A stretch of 64,000 nucleotides of DNA from Methylocella tundrae (GCF_901905185.1 NZ_CABFMQ020000075.1:1-64000); one strand, 5' to 3'. Counted from the stretch's first letter, positions 1 to 9,826 are shown. Numbers and translations: made by a program. The notes: a model not told the origin generated them from the sequence alone.

Positions 1-452
1 TGTCGTGCGTCCGATCAGCGATGATCGAAATGGAGCTCGATCACGAGACCGGCAAGATGCGCGGCGTCATTCTCGCTGGTCCGGACGAAGGCAAGGAGCT
101 AGACGCGCTGACGCGCCCGCAATGCGAGGTCGTTTACGATCTTTGCCGTCGAGATGATCCGGAGGGCGCCCGACTTCTGGAGGCTTATCTCGATCGCCGC
201 TTTGCCGGCTGGCGTCCGGCAGGCGAGACTCAAAGAGACTCGTGGCGCAGTGAGGCGCGACGACGTTCCGGCGCTATGTCCCAGGATGAAGCGTATGAAG
301 TTCTGGGGCTTCAAAAAGGCGCGTCGCGCGAAGAAGTCGTTCGCTCGCACCGTTCCCTGATGAAAAAGCTTCATCCAGATCATGGCGGGACGACGGACTT
401 GGCGGCCCGTGTGAACGAAGCGAAGGAAGTCTTGATGCGGCGTCATCCGTAG
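1..452 (+). CDS. J-domain (DnaJ-like) protein, 5' end outside the window
   Basis: The frame is open to the left edge, so the true start lies upstream; the ATG at 21 is probably internal. Homologues of this alphaproteobacterial type are usually longer and begin with membrane segments, which would be missing here. The C-terminal part (from about residue 87 counted from the ATG at 21) is a short J-domain with the helix signature YEVLGL and the HPD tripeptide in LHPDHGG, the element that stimulates Hsp70 ATPase. The protein is likely a membrane-anchored DnaK co-chaperone of unknown client range. It faces the carboxypeptidase gene convergently, with about 70 bases between the stops. Confidence 0.8.
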   Translation, partial: SCVRSAMIEMELDHETGKMRGVILAGPDEGKELDALTRPQCEVVYDLCRRDDPEGARLLEAYLDRRFAGWRPAGETQRDSWRSEARRRSGAMSQDEAYEVLGLQKGASREEVVRSHRSLMKKLHPDHGGTTDLAARVNEAKEVLMRRHP

Positions 453-521
453 CGTCCAGTTTTGCGCAGCGGTCAAGCGAATCGGCGCGCGCGGTCATGA
501 TCTATATTTGCCGCCAATCCC

Positions 522-2330
522 TTAGTTTTTCGTTGCGAAGCAGGAAAATCCCGTTCGCTTCAACGTCTTGCAGGCAAGTTCGGCGCTGTCCGCCTCAAGG
601 CCGGCAAAACGCGCCCGATAAAGCGTTTCCGAACCCTTTTGCACCTTTTCAGTGAAGGGCTGCGCGCTGCTCAGAGTCTTGCGTCCATCGGCCTTGGCTT
701 TGACGAGCAGCGCGTTGGCCTTGGCGATGTCATCTGTCGCGCCAATCTGAATCATCCATCCGGTGCGGGCCGCGGCGGGACGGCGCGCTTCCTCCGGGGC
801 TTTCTCGGCGGCTTTGAGCTTTTCGGAAGGGGCGGTCTCGACGCTGAGGGCCGCTGTTCTATCGTTGGGCTTCTCGAATTTGCGGTCTTTGGCGGGAGCT
901 GGGCCTGTGACCCAGCGAAGGGTCGAAGGGGTGGCGCTAGGCGGCGCGAAATACGCCGCATGAATGGTCGAACCGTCGAGCGCGGCGGCTTTGGCGGCCC
1001 AATCTTTCGCTGCGGGCCGGGCCTCCGCCGCTGACTGTCTGACCGCGCCTGAGACATAGGCAGGCCGCGGCTTCTCGACCGGAACTTCCGGGCTGATCGA
1101 GGCGACGCGGATCGGATCAATCGCCCGCGCCGGCTTTGGCGCGATCGCCGACAAGGCAAGCTTCGAACTCGCGTTCGCGGCCGCCGTTGCCTCCGGCTCA
1201 ACATAGGCGAGGGCGGCCTTTGGCGCCTGCTGAGGCCGCTGCTGGGCTTCTTGCGGCGCCGGCGCGCGGAGCGTTGGCAGATCGGGCCGCGCCGCTTCCG
1301 TTTCTTGCGGCCGAGGCGGCAAATCGGAAAGAACGGAGGCGGTGCGGACCGTCTTCCCATGATCGATCTGATCGTCGATCAAATCGGCCATGATGCGATC
1401 GCGCGAGGGCGCGCTGACGCCGCCCATGACGACGGCGACGATATAGTGACCGTCGCGCTTGACGGAGGTCAGAAGATTGAAGCCGGACGCGCGCGTGTAG
1501 CCGGTCTTGATGCCATCCATTCCCTCCACGCGGTCCATCAGATGGTTGTGGTTCATGATCGTCGCGCCGGCGTAATAGAACGCCCGGGTCGAGAAATAAT
1601 GATAGTAGCGGGGGAAACGCTCCTGCACCGCGCGGCCGAGAATGGAAAGGTCGCGCGCCGTTGTGATCTGCGCGTCGTCGGGAAGCCCCGAGGCGTTGAC
1701 GTAACGCGTGTGGTTCATGCCCAACTCATGGGCTTTGCGGGTCATCATTTCAGCGAAATGGTCTTCGTCGCCGCCGATGGCCTCGGCGATGGCGACAGCC
1801 ATATCGTTCGCCGAACGTGTGACCACCGCCTTGATCGCGTCTTCAACCGTGATTGTCCGGCCAGGCCGCAAACCAAGCTTAGTCGGCTTTTGCGCCGCGG
1901 CATGGGCGGAGACGCGCAACTCGCTGTCCAGCCTCAGCCGTCCCTGCTCGAGCTGCTCGAACAGAAGATAAAGCGTCATTACTTTTGTGATCGAGGCGGG
2001 ATGGCGCGGCTCGTCATCGTTGCGGGCGTAAAGGGTCTCGCCGCTGTTGCCGTCGACGACGATCGCCGCGAAATTCCGGCTCGGCGCAAAAGTGCGCGCG
2101 CGCATGTAGCGCACGGAATGGCGGGAATGGCTCTCGCGGGCGAAATGCCTTGGAAAATGTCTCGCGGCATGGTGGACATGCGGCCGATGACGCGCCTCGG
2201 CGGGCGACGCGGTCAGGCCCGTCACGGCGACGCTGGTCGCGAGGACGCACGACGCCGCCATCGCCATCGAGAGGGCGGATAGAGCGTCGCCTTTCATCAT
2301 GCGGCGAACTGTCGCACCAAGCGTCAACAT
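522..2330 (-). CDS. Serine-type D-Ala-D-Ala carboxypeptidase with C-terminal SPOR domain
   Basis: This is a 602-residue periplasmic penicillin-binding protein (PBP5/DacF family, peptidase S11) that trims the terminal D-Ala of peptidoglycan stem peptides. All three active-site motifs are present: S113-x-x-K116 (SITK), S173-A-N175 and K275-T-G (IKTG). Residues 12-46 form a signal peptide ending in an AEA-type cleavage site. A long Ala/Pro-rich linker (about 340-520) leads to a SPOR-like domain in the last 75 residues, expected to bind denuded glycan at the septum. The ATG at 2330 has a GGGGA element upstream; the MM pair at residues 11-12 is an alternative start. The SPOR fusion suggests a role in division-site wall processing. 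Confidence 0.9.
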   Translation of the reverse strand: MLTLGATVRRMMKGDALSALSMAMAASCVLATSVAVTGLTASPAEARHRPHVHHAARHFPRHFARESHSRHSVRYMRARTFAPSRNFAAIVVDGNSGETLYARNDDEPRHPASITKVMTLYLLFEQLEQGRLRLDSELRVSAHAAAQKPTKLGLRPGRTITVEDAIKAVVTRSANDMAVAIAEAIGGDEDHFAEMMTRKAHELGMNHTRYVNASGLPDDAQITTARDLSILGRAVQERFPRYYHYFSTRAFYYAGATIMNHNHLMDRVEGMDGIKTGYTRASGFNLLTSVKRDGHYIVAVVMGGVSAPSRDRIMADLIDDQIDHGKTVRTASVLSDLPPRPQETEAARPDLPTLRAPAPQEAQQRPQQAPKAALAYVEPEATAAANASSKLALSAIAPKPARAIDPIRVASISPEVPVEKPRPAYVSGAVRQSAAEARPAAKDWAAKAAALDGSTIHAAYFAPPSATPSTLRWVTGPAPAKDRKFEKPNDRTAALSVETAPSEKLKAAEKAPEEARRPAAARTGWMIQIGATDDIAKANALLVKAKADGRKTLSSAQPFTEKVQKGSETLYRARFAGLEADSAELACKTLKRTGFSCFATKN

Positions 2331-2332
2331 TT

Positions 2333-2380
2333 TTAGCGTCCCCAGCCATTTACGCAGCGTGATTTCCCCTTGGACGCTAA
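2333..2380. promoter_or_regulatory. 9-bp inverted repeat between carboxypeptidase and phasin genes
   Basis: The arms ttagcgtcc (2333-2341) and ggacgctaa (2372-2380) are perfectly complementary and 30 bases apart. The left arm touches the start and ribosome-binding region of the minus-strand carboxypeptidase gene. It could be an operator or a structured leader for that gene; no protein can be assigned. Confidence 0.3.
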
Positions 2381-2467
2381 TTCCCCTCGGTTACTGCTTG
2401 GTTAAGAGAGCAGTTTCAACCGGCCCGTTTCCCTTAACGGATGAGAATGGTGCAGTGCAATATAAAC

Positions 2468-2496
2468 TTGACGTGATTTGTGCGCCGCACTATAAA
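2468..2496 (+). promoter_or_regulatory. Sigma-70-type promoter of the phasin gene
   Basis: TTGACG at 2468-2473 and TATAAA at 2491-2496 are separated by exactly 17 bases, close to the housekeeping consensus. Transcription would begin near 2503 and give a leader of about 75 bases before the phasin ATG at 2579. This is the strongest consensus promoter seen in the window. Confidence 0.65.
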
Positions 2497-2578
2497 AAAT
2501 GGCGTGAGCATTTAACGCTCATAGTCAGCCGCCTCGAGCTAGGGAGAGTCGGCGCAAGCTCGACCAAGGGAAATCAAC

Positions 2579-2920
2579 ATGGCAAATACGTTGGAAGACT
2601 TCCAGAAATTCGGCAAAGCGCAGTTCGAGTCGGCGACCTCCTCTTCTTCGTCTTTCGTGAAGGGACTGCAGTCCATCGCGGCTGAAACGACGGATTATTC
2701 AAAGAAGACGCTGGAGAACGGATCCGCTTTCCTCGAGAAACTGCTTGGCGTCAAATCGCTCGACGCCGCGATTCAGCTTCAAACCGAATACGCCAAGACC
2801 TCCTATGCTGATTTTGTCGCCGAAGCGACAAAGCTCGGGGAGCTTTATTCCGCCCTCGCCAAGGAAGCGTTCAAGCCGATCGAGCTCGCGATCGCCAAGG
2901 TGCAGGCGGCGAAGGAATAA
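2579..2920 (+). CDS. Phasin family protein
   Basis: This 113-residue, mostly helical protein matches the phasin family (Phasin_2 type). Such proteins coat polyhydroxyalkanoate granules or act as small abundant granule-associated chaperones. The sequence has no signal peptide or cysteine, a central amphipathic helix around residues 40-75 and a Lys/Glu-rich end. It has its own near-consensus promoter and a strong terminator downstream, so it is probably a highly expressed single-gene transcript. No polyhydroxyalkanoate synthase lies nearby, so the granule role rests on family membership. Confidence 0.85.
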   Translation: MANTLEDFQKFGKAQFESATSSSSSFVKGLQSIAAETTDYSKKTLENGSAFLEKLLGVKSLDAAIQLQTEYAKTSYADFVAEATKLGELYSALAKEAFKPIELAIAKVQAAKE

Positions 2921-3427
2921 CTCTCTGCCGATTGCTCCTGCGTTGCCTCGACCGCCGGCGCCGGATCATCCGGCTCTCAGGCGTTGGAGCAACGCTCGAG
3001 CTCCGGGCCGGACTTATGCTCAGGAGCGCGCGCTCCTTGACGATGAAGCCGAGCTTCGCGCGGGAGCCGCCAGCCCAGGCGGCTCGATGCGCATCCTTCA
3101 TTCGGCTCAGCAACCATCACGCTTACAGCCCGGCTTTTGCCGGGCTTTTTGTTGTGCCCATGTCCGATGGCGCGCGCCAGCGCGCCGGTCTTGCGGCCCG
3201 CGGCGCGATTTTTGCCTAAAATTTCTGTGGCGATGGCATTTCGAACTGGAGCGAGCCTTACGCGTTGGCCGAAACGCAGTTCACTGCGGCCAATTCTCTC
3301 TTGCTCGAAAGCCGCGCGCGTTGTTCACTGGAGTTTGGCAAGCAGCATACCTATTTGGGTTGAACGAACATTGGCTAGGACGGGGATTGGGGTGACGGAC
3401 GGACTTCTTGCACGATCGTTTCCTCGA
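2921..3427. other. Intergenic region between phasin and clpS
   Basis: About 500 bases without a convincing gene. It holds the phasin terminator at 3128-3150. The clpS frame runs open upstream of the chosen ATG, but the extra residues are not ClpS-like. Nothing else is recognised. Confidence 0.5.
3128..3150 (+). terminator. Rho-independent terminator after the phasin gene
   Basis: A perfect 7-bp GC stem (gcccggc/gccgggc, 3128-3134 and 3139-3145) with a tttt loop is followed by five T residues. Confidence 0.8.
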
Positions 3428-3844
3428 ATGGAGCGGCCAGCTTTGACGCAACCATGCGCTCCTCTTTGGGGCACTCATGCGAATGGCGTCGACGCGCCGA
3501 TCTTTGCTGCAAAAGACCCGCAAAAAGGCGGAGAGGGGGGCGGGCCGGGCTCAGGAACAGCGGTCATCACCCGGACCAAAACGCAGACGCGCCGGCCGAA
3601 TATGTATCGGGTCCTGCTTCTGAATGACGACTATACGCCGATGGAATTCGTCGTCGCCGTCTTGAAGAAATATTTCAACAAGGGCCCGGAAGAAGCCACG
3701 CGCATCATGCTCCATGTCCATCAGCATGGCGTCGGAGAATGCGGCGTATTCACTTACGAAATCGCCGAGACCAAAGTAACGCAGGTTATGGATTACGCCC
3801 GCAAGCACCAGCACCCCCTGCAGTGCATCATGGAAAAGAAATGA
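3428..3844 (+). CDS. clpS: ClpS, adaptor of the ClpAP protease
   Basis: ClpS delivers N-degron substrates to ClpA. The conserved core from about residue 55 contains [16 protein letters not shown], the [11 protein letters not shown] segment and [16 protein letters not shown], covering the substrate pocket and the ClpA-binding face. The length is 138 residues from the ATG at 3428, slightly long for the family; the first 50 residues are Gly/Pro-rich and unconserved, so a later non-ATG start is possible. clpA follows 13 bases downstream, as expected for a clpS-clpA operon. Confidence 0.9.
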   Translation: MERPALTQPCAPLWGTHANGVDAPIFAAKDPQKGGEGGGPGSGTAVITRTKTQTRRPNMYRVLLLNDDYTPMEFVVAVLKKYFNKGPEEATRIMLHVHQHGVGECGVFTYEIAETKVTQVMDYARKHQHPLQCIMEKK

Positions 3845-3857
3845 GAGGTTGGAGCCT

Positions 3858-6350
3858 ATGCCGTCCTTCTCCCGCAATCTCGAACAATCGCTCCATCGCG
3901 CTCTCGCGGTCGCTAACGAGCGCCATCATGAATACGCCACGCTGGAGCATTTGCTTCTGAGCCTGACTGACGACAGCGACGCATCGGCGGTGCTGCGCGC
4001 CTGCTCGGTCGACCTCGATCATCTGAAGAAGAATCTTCGCGACTACATCGACCAGGAGCTCGACAATCTAGTCAGCGACGGCCGCGAAGACGCCAAGCCG
4101 ACCGCCGGATTTCAACGCGTCATTCAGCGCGCCGTCATTCACGTCCAGTCCTCGGGCCGCGAGGAAGTCACCGGCGCGAATGTGCTGGTTGCGATCTTTG
4201 CAGAGCGCGAAAGCCACGCCGCCTACTTCCTGCAGGAGCAGGACATGACCCGCTACGACGCCGTGAACTACATCAGCCATGGCATCGCCAAGCGTCCAGG
4301 ACTCTCCGATCCGTCCAAAGCGCCGCGCGGCGCGGACGAGGAGGCCGAAGCGCGCGAGGCGAAGGAAGGCAAGGACGCGGGCGATTCAAAAAAGAAGGAA
4401 GGGGCGCTCGACGCTTATTGCGTCAACCTCAACAAGAAAGCGCGCGAAGGCCGCATCGATCCGCTGATTGGCCGCGAGGCCGAGGTGCAGCGCACGATTC
4501 AGGTGCTCTGCCGCCGCCACAAGAACAATCCGCTTCTGGTCGGCGATCCCGGCGTCGGCAAGACCGCCATCGCCGAGGGGCTCGCGCGCAAGATCGTCAA
4601 GAGCGAGGTTCCCGAAGTGCTCGCCGAAGCGACGGTGTTTGCGCTCGACATGGGCACGCTGCTCGCGGGAACGCGCTATCGCGGCGATTTTGAGGAACGC
4701 CTGAAGCAGGTCATGAAGGAAATCGAGAATCACAAGAATGCGATTCTCTTCATCGACGAAATCCATACAGTGATCGGCGCGGGAGCGACGTCCGGCGGCG
4801 CCATGGACGCGTCCAATCTCCTGAAGCCGGCTCTGGCGCAGGGCACGCTGCGTTGTATCGGCTCCACGACCTACAAGGAATACCGCCAGTATTTCGAAAA
4901 GGATCGCGCCCTGGTGCGGCGGTTTCAGAAGATCGACGTCAATGAGCCGTCGGTTCCGGACGCCATCGAGATCATGAAGGGGCTAAAGCCCTATTTCGAG
5001 GAGTTCCACAAGATCCGCTACACCAATGAGGCGATCAAGGCCGCGGTGGAGCTTTCGGCGCGCTATATCCATGATCGCAAATTGCCGGACAAGGCGATCG
5101 ACGTGATCGACGAGACGGGCGCCAGTCAAATGCTTCTGCCCGAGAACAAGCGCAAGAAGACAATCGGCATCAAGGAAGTCGAGGCGACGATCGCGACGAT
5201 GGCGCGCATTCCGCCGAAGACGGTGTCGAAGGATGACGCCGAAGTTCTCGAGCATCTCACCGAGACGCTGGAGCGCGTGGTCTATGGCCAGAACAGCGCG
5301 ATTGTGGCTTTGACCTCGGCGATCAAACTGGCGCGGGCCGGCCTGCGCGATGGCGAAAAGCCGATCGGCAGCTATCTGTTTTCCGGTCCGACCGGCGTTG
5401 GTAAGACCGAGGTCGCGCGGCAGCTCGCCGTCGCGCTCGGAGTCGAACTCGTCCGCTTCGACATGTCAGAATATATGGAGCGCCACACTGTGTCGCGGCT
5501 GATCGGCGCGCCTCCCGGCTATGTCGGCTTCGATCAGGGCGGACTGCTCACCGATTCCATCGACCAGCATCCGCATTGCGTGCTGCTTCTCGACGAGATC
5601 GAAAAGGCCCACCCAGACCTCTACAACATCCTGTTGCAGGTGATGGATCACGGCAAGCTGACGGACCACAGCGGCAAGCAGGTCGATTTCCGCAACGTCA
5701 TCTTGATCATGACGACCAACGCGGGCGCGGCCGACATGCAGCGCTCCTCCTTCGGCTTCACCCGCGGCAAACGGGAAGGCGAGGACATCGAGGCGATCAA
5801 TCGGATGTTCGCTCCCGAATTCCGCAACCGCCTCGACGCGGTGGTCACCTTCGGCCATCTGCCGCAGGAAGTCATCGTCAAGGTCGTCGACAAATTCATC
5901 ATGCAGCTGGAAGCTCAGCTCGCCGACCGCAATGTCACGATCGAACTCGCCGATGAGGCGCGCAGCTGGCTGGTCGAGCATGGCTATGACGAGCAGATGG
6001 GCGCGCGGCCGATGGGCCGGGTCATCCAGCAGACGATCAAGACTCCGCTCGCCGACGAGGTGCTTTTCGGCCGCCTCAAGAACGGCGGCGCGGTGCGTGT
6101 CGTGGTCACGGAAGAGGATGGCGTCAAAAAGCTCGGCTTCGTCTTCCCCGAAGGTCCGATCCTGCCGCGCCCGGAACGCGACATCGTCGAGGCCAGCAAG
6201 AAACGCGTGAGGCCGGAGCCGGAGGTGCGCCGCGCCAAATCCCGCCGTCTCAAGACGGATGAGAGCGAGGGCGACGACGATGAGCCGCTTGCCGACGACG
6301 ATGAAGCGGAGCCCTTTGGCGCTGCGGACGAGTCGGAGACGAAGCACTGA
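3858..6350 (+). CDS. clpA: ClpA, ATP-dependent Clp protease ATPase subunit
   Basis: This Hsp100 unfoldase feeds substrates to ClpP. It has the N-terminal double Clp repeat (residues 1-145), a first AAA+ module with Walker A GDPGVGKT (about 229-236) and Walker B FIDEIHT, and a second with GPTGVGKTE and [10 protein letters not shown]. The ATG at 3858 gives the family start [10 protein letters not shown] and has a GGAG element just upstream; a TTG three codons earlier is less likely. The 830-residue protein is somewhat longer than E. coli ClpA (758) because of a charged linker (about 150-185) and a roughly 55-residue C-terminal tail that turns from Arg/Lys-rich to Asp/Glu-rich. Confidence 0.95.
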   Translation: MPSFSRNLEQSLHRALAVANERHHEYATLEHLLLSLTDDSDASAVLRACSVDLDHLKKNLRDYIDQELDNLVSDGREDAKPTAGFQRVIQRAVIHVQSSGREEVTGANVLVAIFAERESHAAYFLQEQDMTRYDAVNYISHGIAKRPGLSDPSKAPRGADEEAEAREAKEGKDAGDSKKKEGALDAYCVNLNKKAREGRIDPLIGREAEVQRTIQVLCRRHKNNPLLVGDPGVGKTAIAEGLARKIVKSEVPEVLAEATVFALDMGTLLAGTRYRGDFEERLKQVMKEIENHKNAILFIDEIHTVIGAGATSGGAMDASNLLKPALAQGTLRCIGSTTYKEYRQYFEKDRALVRRFQKIDVNEPSVPDAIEIMKGLKPYFEEFHKIRYTNEAIKAAVELSARYIHDRKLPDKAIDVIDETGASQMLLPENKRKKTIGIKEVEATIATMARIPPKTVSKDDAEVLEHLTETLERVVYGQNSAIVALTSAIKLARAGLRDGEKPIGSYLFSGPTGVGKTEVARQLAVALGVELVRFDMSEYMERHTVSRLIGAPPGYVGFDQGGLLTDSIDQHPHCVLLLDEIEKAHPDLYNILLQVMDHGKLTDHSGKQVDFRNVILIMTTNAGAADMQRSSFGFTRGKREGEDIEAINRMFAPEFRNRLDAVVTFGHLPQEVIVKVVDKFIMQLEAQLADRNVTIELADEARSWLVEHGYDEQMGARPMGRVIQQTIKTPLADEVLFGRLKNGGAVRVVVTEEDGVKKLGFVFPEGPILPRPERDIVEASKKRVRPEPEVRRAKSRRLKTDESEGDDDEPLADDDEAEPFGAADESETKH

Positions 6351-6377
6351 GGTTGAAGCCGCGAGGCTGACCGAAAA

Positions 6378-6412
6378 AGAAAAGGCCGCGGCGTCGTCGC
6401 GGCCTTTTTGGT
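6378..6412. terminator. Bidirectional terminator between clpA and the HIT gene
   Basis: The stem ggccgcg/cgcggcc (6384-6390 and 6398-6404) is flanked by an A-rich run on the left and T5 on the right. It can therefore end clpA on the plus strand and the convergent HIT gene on the minus strand. Confidence 0.75.
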
Positions 6413-6429
6413 TTTGCGGCGCGAAAAGC

Positions 6430-6864
6430 TCAGCCGGCCTGGAGCGCCGCGATAATCTTGTCGCGGATGGGCGCGAGAGCTTCGGCGCTCACCATATCGC
6501 CCGCGTGCGGGCGCAGTTCAACATGGCTCCAGCACGGCAGGATGTGGAAGTGCAGATGAAACACCGTCTGCCCGGCGGCCGGCTCGTTGCACTGCAGGAT
6601 CATCACTCCTTCCGCCGCCACCGCTGTCTTGACGGCGCGCGCCAGCGTCTGGACCCGCGCCATGAGCGCGCCGAGGGCGCCGGGATCGGCGTCCAGAATG
6701 TTGCGCGATGGAGCCTTGGGGATGACGAGGACATGGCCATCAGCGCGCGGCATGATGTCCATGAAAGCCAGTGCGACATCGTCTTCATAGACTTTTTGAC
6801 AGGGAATCTCGCCGCGCAGGATTTTCGCGAAAATATTGTTGTTGTCGTAGGTCGCCGACGCCAT
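6430..6864 (-). CDS. HIT family protein (histidine triad nucleotide hydrolase)
   Basis: The protein has 144 residues, the usual length for Hint-like purine nucleoside phosphoramidases and related hydrolases. The active-site triad H-x-H-x-H is at residues 103-107 (HLHFH), preceded by the conserved N-terminal stretch IFAKILRGEIP and DIMPRADGHVLVIPK. It is cytosolic, with no signal peptide. It lies upstream of the DUF482 gene on the same strand but is separated from its start by a neighbouring unit, so no specific partner is implied. The physiological substrate is unknown. Confidence 0.9.
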   Translation of the reverse strand: MASATYDNNNIFAKILRGEIPCQKVYEDDVALAFMDIMPRADGHVLVIPKAPSRNILDADPGALGALMARVQTLARAVKTAVAAEGVMILQCNEPAAGQTVFHLHFHILPCWSHVELRPHAGDMVSAEALAPIRDKIIAALQAG

Positions 6865-6940
6865 GGCCCAAGCTCCTCAAAGAGATCGCTTGATTAGGCA
6901 AGGCCGCAAGCTGGGGTCAAGAGGCTTGCCGCAAGGCTGT

Positions 6941-8194
6941 TCAGGGCGCTTTCTTGAAGGGGGTCTGCTCCGCGTAATCCGCCAACGTCATCTCGGATTG
7001 CAGGCGCTCTCTTTTGAGATAATCGTCAATGGCGCGGGCAAAACGCGGATCGGCGATCTCATGCGCCGAATAGGTCGCGACAGGCCCATAGCCGCGCGCA
7101 AGCTTATGTTCGCCTTGCGCTCCAGCCTCGACGCGCGACAGCCCGCGCGAAATAGCAAACGCAATGGCCTGATAATAACAGACCTCGAAATGCAGAAAGG
7201 GATGATCTTCGATCGCGCCCCAGTTGCGGCCATAGAGCGCGTCCTTGCCCAGAAAGTTGATCGCGCCTGCGATATAGCGGCCTGCGCGTTTCGCCATCAC
7301 CAGCAAAATATCGTCGGCCATCGCTGCGCCGATGCTCTCGAAAAAGGCGCGCGTCAGATAGGGCGTTCCCCATTTCCGGGCGCCGGTGTCCGTATAAAAG
7401 AGGAAAAACGCATCCCAGTGCTCATCCTTGATGTCAGATCCCGTCAGACATTCGATCTCGACGCCGGCAGCCAGCGCCTCCTTGCGTTCGCGCCGGATCA
7501 TCTTGCGTTTGCGTGAGGCAAGATCGTTCAGGAAATCGTCGAAAGTCGCGTAGCCTTTATTGATGAAGTGAAACTGCTGACCGGTGCGCTGCAGAAATCC
7601 CTCCGATCCCAGCGCCTCCCAATCGGCCTTCGTCGGGAAAGTGACATGGATCGAGGAGGCGCCGACCGCTTCCCGGCAGGCGCGCAAGCCGGCTATGAGA
7701 GCGTGCCGCGCCGCTTCGCCGTGGCCGGGGGAGAGCAGCAGCCGGCGGCCGGTGACGGGCGTGAAGGGCGCGGCGACCTGCAGCTTCGGATAATAGTCGA
7801 GCCCGGCGCGCTGATAGGCGTCGGCCCAGCCAAAATCGAAAACATATTCACCCATGGAATGACTTTTCAAATAGGTCGGCGCCGCCGCCGCCAGCCGTCC
7901 ATTGGCGTCCTTGACGAGCACATGCGCGCTGCTCCAGCCGGCCGCGGGCGAGACCGACTTCGATGTCTCGAGCGCCTTGAGGAAGGCGTGCGTCAGAAAA
8001 GGGTTGAAACGCTCGCCGTCATCGCGCGCCGCGGCTTCTTCAATAGCGTCAAAAAGCGCTGGCGCGGCCGCCACAGCCGTTGCGCGATCGCTCGCAACGC
8101 GGGAGCGCGCATCCGGGTTGGCGCAAGCGTCCCATTCCGCCGCATCGATCCTGGCGATGGAGGTCGCGATCTCGACCTTGTAAGGCTGAGGCAT
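6941..8194 (-). CDS. FemAB-like GNAT-fold protein (DUF482 family)
   Basis: The 417-residue protein matches the DUF482 / 'peptidoglycan biosynthesis/recognition' family, which has a FemAB-like acyltransferase fold. Recognisable features are an N-terminal DAAEWDAC-type segment, a central SRKRKMIRRERKEA basic stretch and the late segment FHFEVCYYQAIAFAI-like around residues 345-360 followed by GEHKLARGY. There is no signal peptide. Members are thought to transfer an amino acid or acyl group, but the substrate is not established. It is followed on the same strand by the HIT gene. Confidence 0.8.
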   Translation of the reverse strand: MPQPYKVEIATSIARIDAAEWDACANPDARSRVASDRATAVAAAPALFDAIEEAAARDDGERFNPFLTHAFLKALETSKSVSPAAGWSSAHVLVKDANGRLAAAAPTYLKSHSMGEYVFDFGWADAYQRAGLDYYPKLQVAAPFTPVTGRRLLLSPGHGEAARHALIAGLRACREAVGASSIHVTFPTKADWEALGSEGFLQRTGQQFHFINKGYATFDDFLNDLASRKRKMIRRERKEALAAGVEIECLTGSDIKDEHWDAFFLFYTDTGARKWGTPYLTRAFFESIGAAMADDILLVMAKRAGRYIAGAINFLGKDALYGRNWGAIEDHPFLHFEVCYYQAIAFAISRGLSRVEAGAQGEHKLARGYGPVATYSAHEIADPRFARAIDDYLKRERLQSEMTLADYAEQTPFKKAP

Positions 8195-8270
8195 TGGGGG
8201 ACGATGTCCTTGGCTTTTGAGGCGCCGCAGGAGACACCATGCGAAGGCGCGCGGTCAAGCCGCAGTGCTG

Positions 8271-9539
8271 TCACGCCCGCGATTTCCGGCGCTCGGCGAC
8301 GACGCCCTCGGCCGCTGCGACTCCCGAAGCATAAGCCCCGTGCGCTGTGGAAAAACCATGCCTGGAGCAGGCTTCGCCGGCAAAGAACAGCCGTCCGTCG
8401 ACCGGCGCCGCGAGGCTTGAGCGCGCCTCGGAATGACCCGGCCGCGCATAGGAATAGGAGCCGCGCGAAAATGGATCGCGCCCCCAGGCGGTCTCGCTGA
8501 GGGGCGCGAGCCGGGCGGCGAACGCGCCGCCGAACAAATGACGGAGTTCGCCGCGCGCGAAATCGAAGAAGCCGCCGGGCCCGCTTCGTTCGAGATCACG
8601 CGCAAGTTCGCCGCCGAAAAAACCTTCGATCAGCGGCCTGCCGAACGGGCGCAGATGATAGCTTCCCGTCGCGGTTGTCTTCGGATCGCCGAAGAGATGA
8701 CCGCCTTTCGGCAGCCTTGGCTCGTCGATCGCCAGCCCTGGCTCATCGATCGTCATGACAAGCTTGTCGGCGAGGCCGAGCGGCAGCATGTCGGCGGCGC
8801 GGAGTTTTTCCGGCAGCGCCGGTTTGAAGACGATGGCTTGGGCGGCGATCAAATTCGTCGGAATGGTCAGGATGACGGCGTTTGCGCTCAAGCGCCCCTG
8901 CGCGGTTTCGATCCTGATGTTTGCGCCCTCATGATCGATCAATGTGACTGCGCAGCCGGTGCGGACCGGAAGGCCGGCGCCATAGGCTTTGATCGCCGCG
9001 CCAAAGCCTTCGGCGACGCGCCAGTTGACGCCGCTGTCGGCGTAGCGCTTCCAGTCCTGCGTGGAAACGCGGTCGAGTTCGGCGCCATTCATAAAAGCGC
9101 TTTCGGCGTTGATGAGGGCGTTCCAATCGCCTTCGGGATCGAGCAGGCGCGCTGCCGGAAAGTCGCCCGCGCTGACGTCGGCGCCCTCAAGACGTGCATG
9201 GAATGCCTGCGAGGCGGCGGCGAACGCTGCTTGATCTTGCCGGCGGAAGCCGCGATCGAGGCTTTGTCTCGTCCATGCGGGCGCGCTTCTGTCGATCGAA
9301 AGTCCGAGGCTCTCGGCGATCGCGACCCAGGGATTGCGGTCGGCGGAATGGAGCCAGCCGCAGCCTAGATCAAGAGGAAAACCATTGAGGGTCCGCGTCA
9401 GTCCTCTGCCGCCGATGCGCTCTCGCGCCTCGATGATTATGAACGACAGCGCTTCAGTTGCGAGCCGCCTGCCGGCCGCCAGTCCGGCGGCTCCTGCGCC
9501 TATGACGACGACATCGAAATCGCCCGGCGTTTTCGTCAT
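8271..9539 (-). CDS. FAD-dependent amine oxidase (flavin monoamine oxidase family)
   Basis: The N-terminal dinucleotide-binding motif VVVIGAGAAGLAAGRRL is followed by the acidic ribose-binding EARERIGGRG. The C-terminal FAD-contact segment LFFAGEACSRHGFSTAHGAY is also intact, so the enzyme looks complete at 422 residues. I chose the ATG at 9539 because an AAAGGAG ribosome-binding site lies just upstream; the frame is open further 5' but without homology. It probably oxidises an amine or polyamine. The divergent amino-acid permease at 9827 shares its upstream region, hinting at a transport-plus-catabolism pair (inference). Confidence 0.85.
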   Translation of the reverse strand: MTKTPGDFDVVVIGAGAAGLAAGRRLATEALSFIIIEARERIGGRGLTRTLNGFPLDLGCGWLHSADRNPWVAIAESLGLSIDRSAPAWTRQSLDRGFRRQDQAAFAAASQAFHARLEGADVSAGDFPAARLLDPEGDWNALINAESAFMNGAELDRVSTQDWKRYADSGVNWRVAEGFGAAIKAYGAGLPVRTGCAVTLIDHEGANIRIETAQGRLSANAVILTIPTNLIAAQAIVFKPALPEKLRAADMLPLGLADKLVMTIDEPGLAIDEPRLPKGGHLFGDPKTTATGSYHLRPFGRPLIEGFFGGELARDLERSGPGGFFDFARGELRHLFGGAFAARLAPLSETAWGRDPFSRGSYSYARPGHSEARSSLAAPVDGRLFFAGEACSRHGFSTAHGAYASGVAAAEGVVAERRKSRA

Positions 9540-9826
9540 TGGGTCTCCTTTTTCCGGCGCCGGCGCCGCGTTGTCGGGTTGCAACGTCATGACGCCGCGG
9601 CCGTTGCAACGCCATGACCGGCGGGACGATTCTTGCAGGTTCCTTGCAACATTGCGCTGACATGCGACAACACTTTTTGGCGATGCGGCGATGTGCCGGG
9701 GCGATGGTCTTGGCATGATCGTTCGTTCAAAGCGAAAGCGGCGCGGCGGCGTGCGGGACCTGGCGAAGCAGCAGCCCAGAGCATCTCGTTGCAAAGGATG
9801 CGTCTTGAATTTGAGCGAGGGCAAAG

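Noticed and set aside
5466-6347. Long open frame antisense to the end of clpA
   Set aside because: It overlaps fully the conserved second AAA+ module of ClpA and has no recognisable domain.
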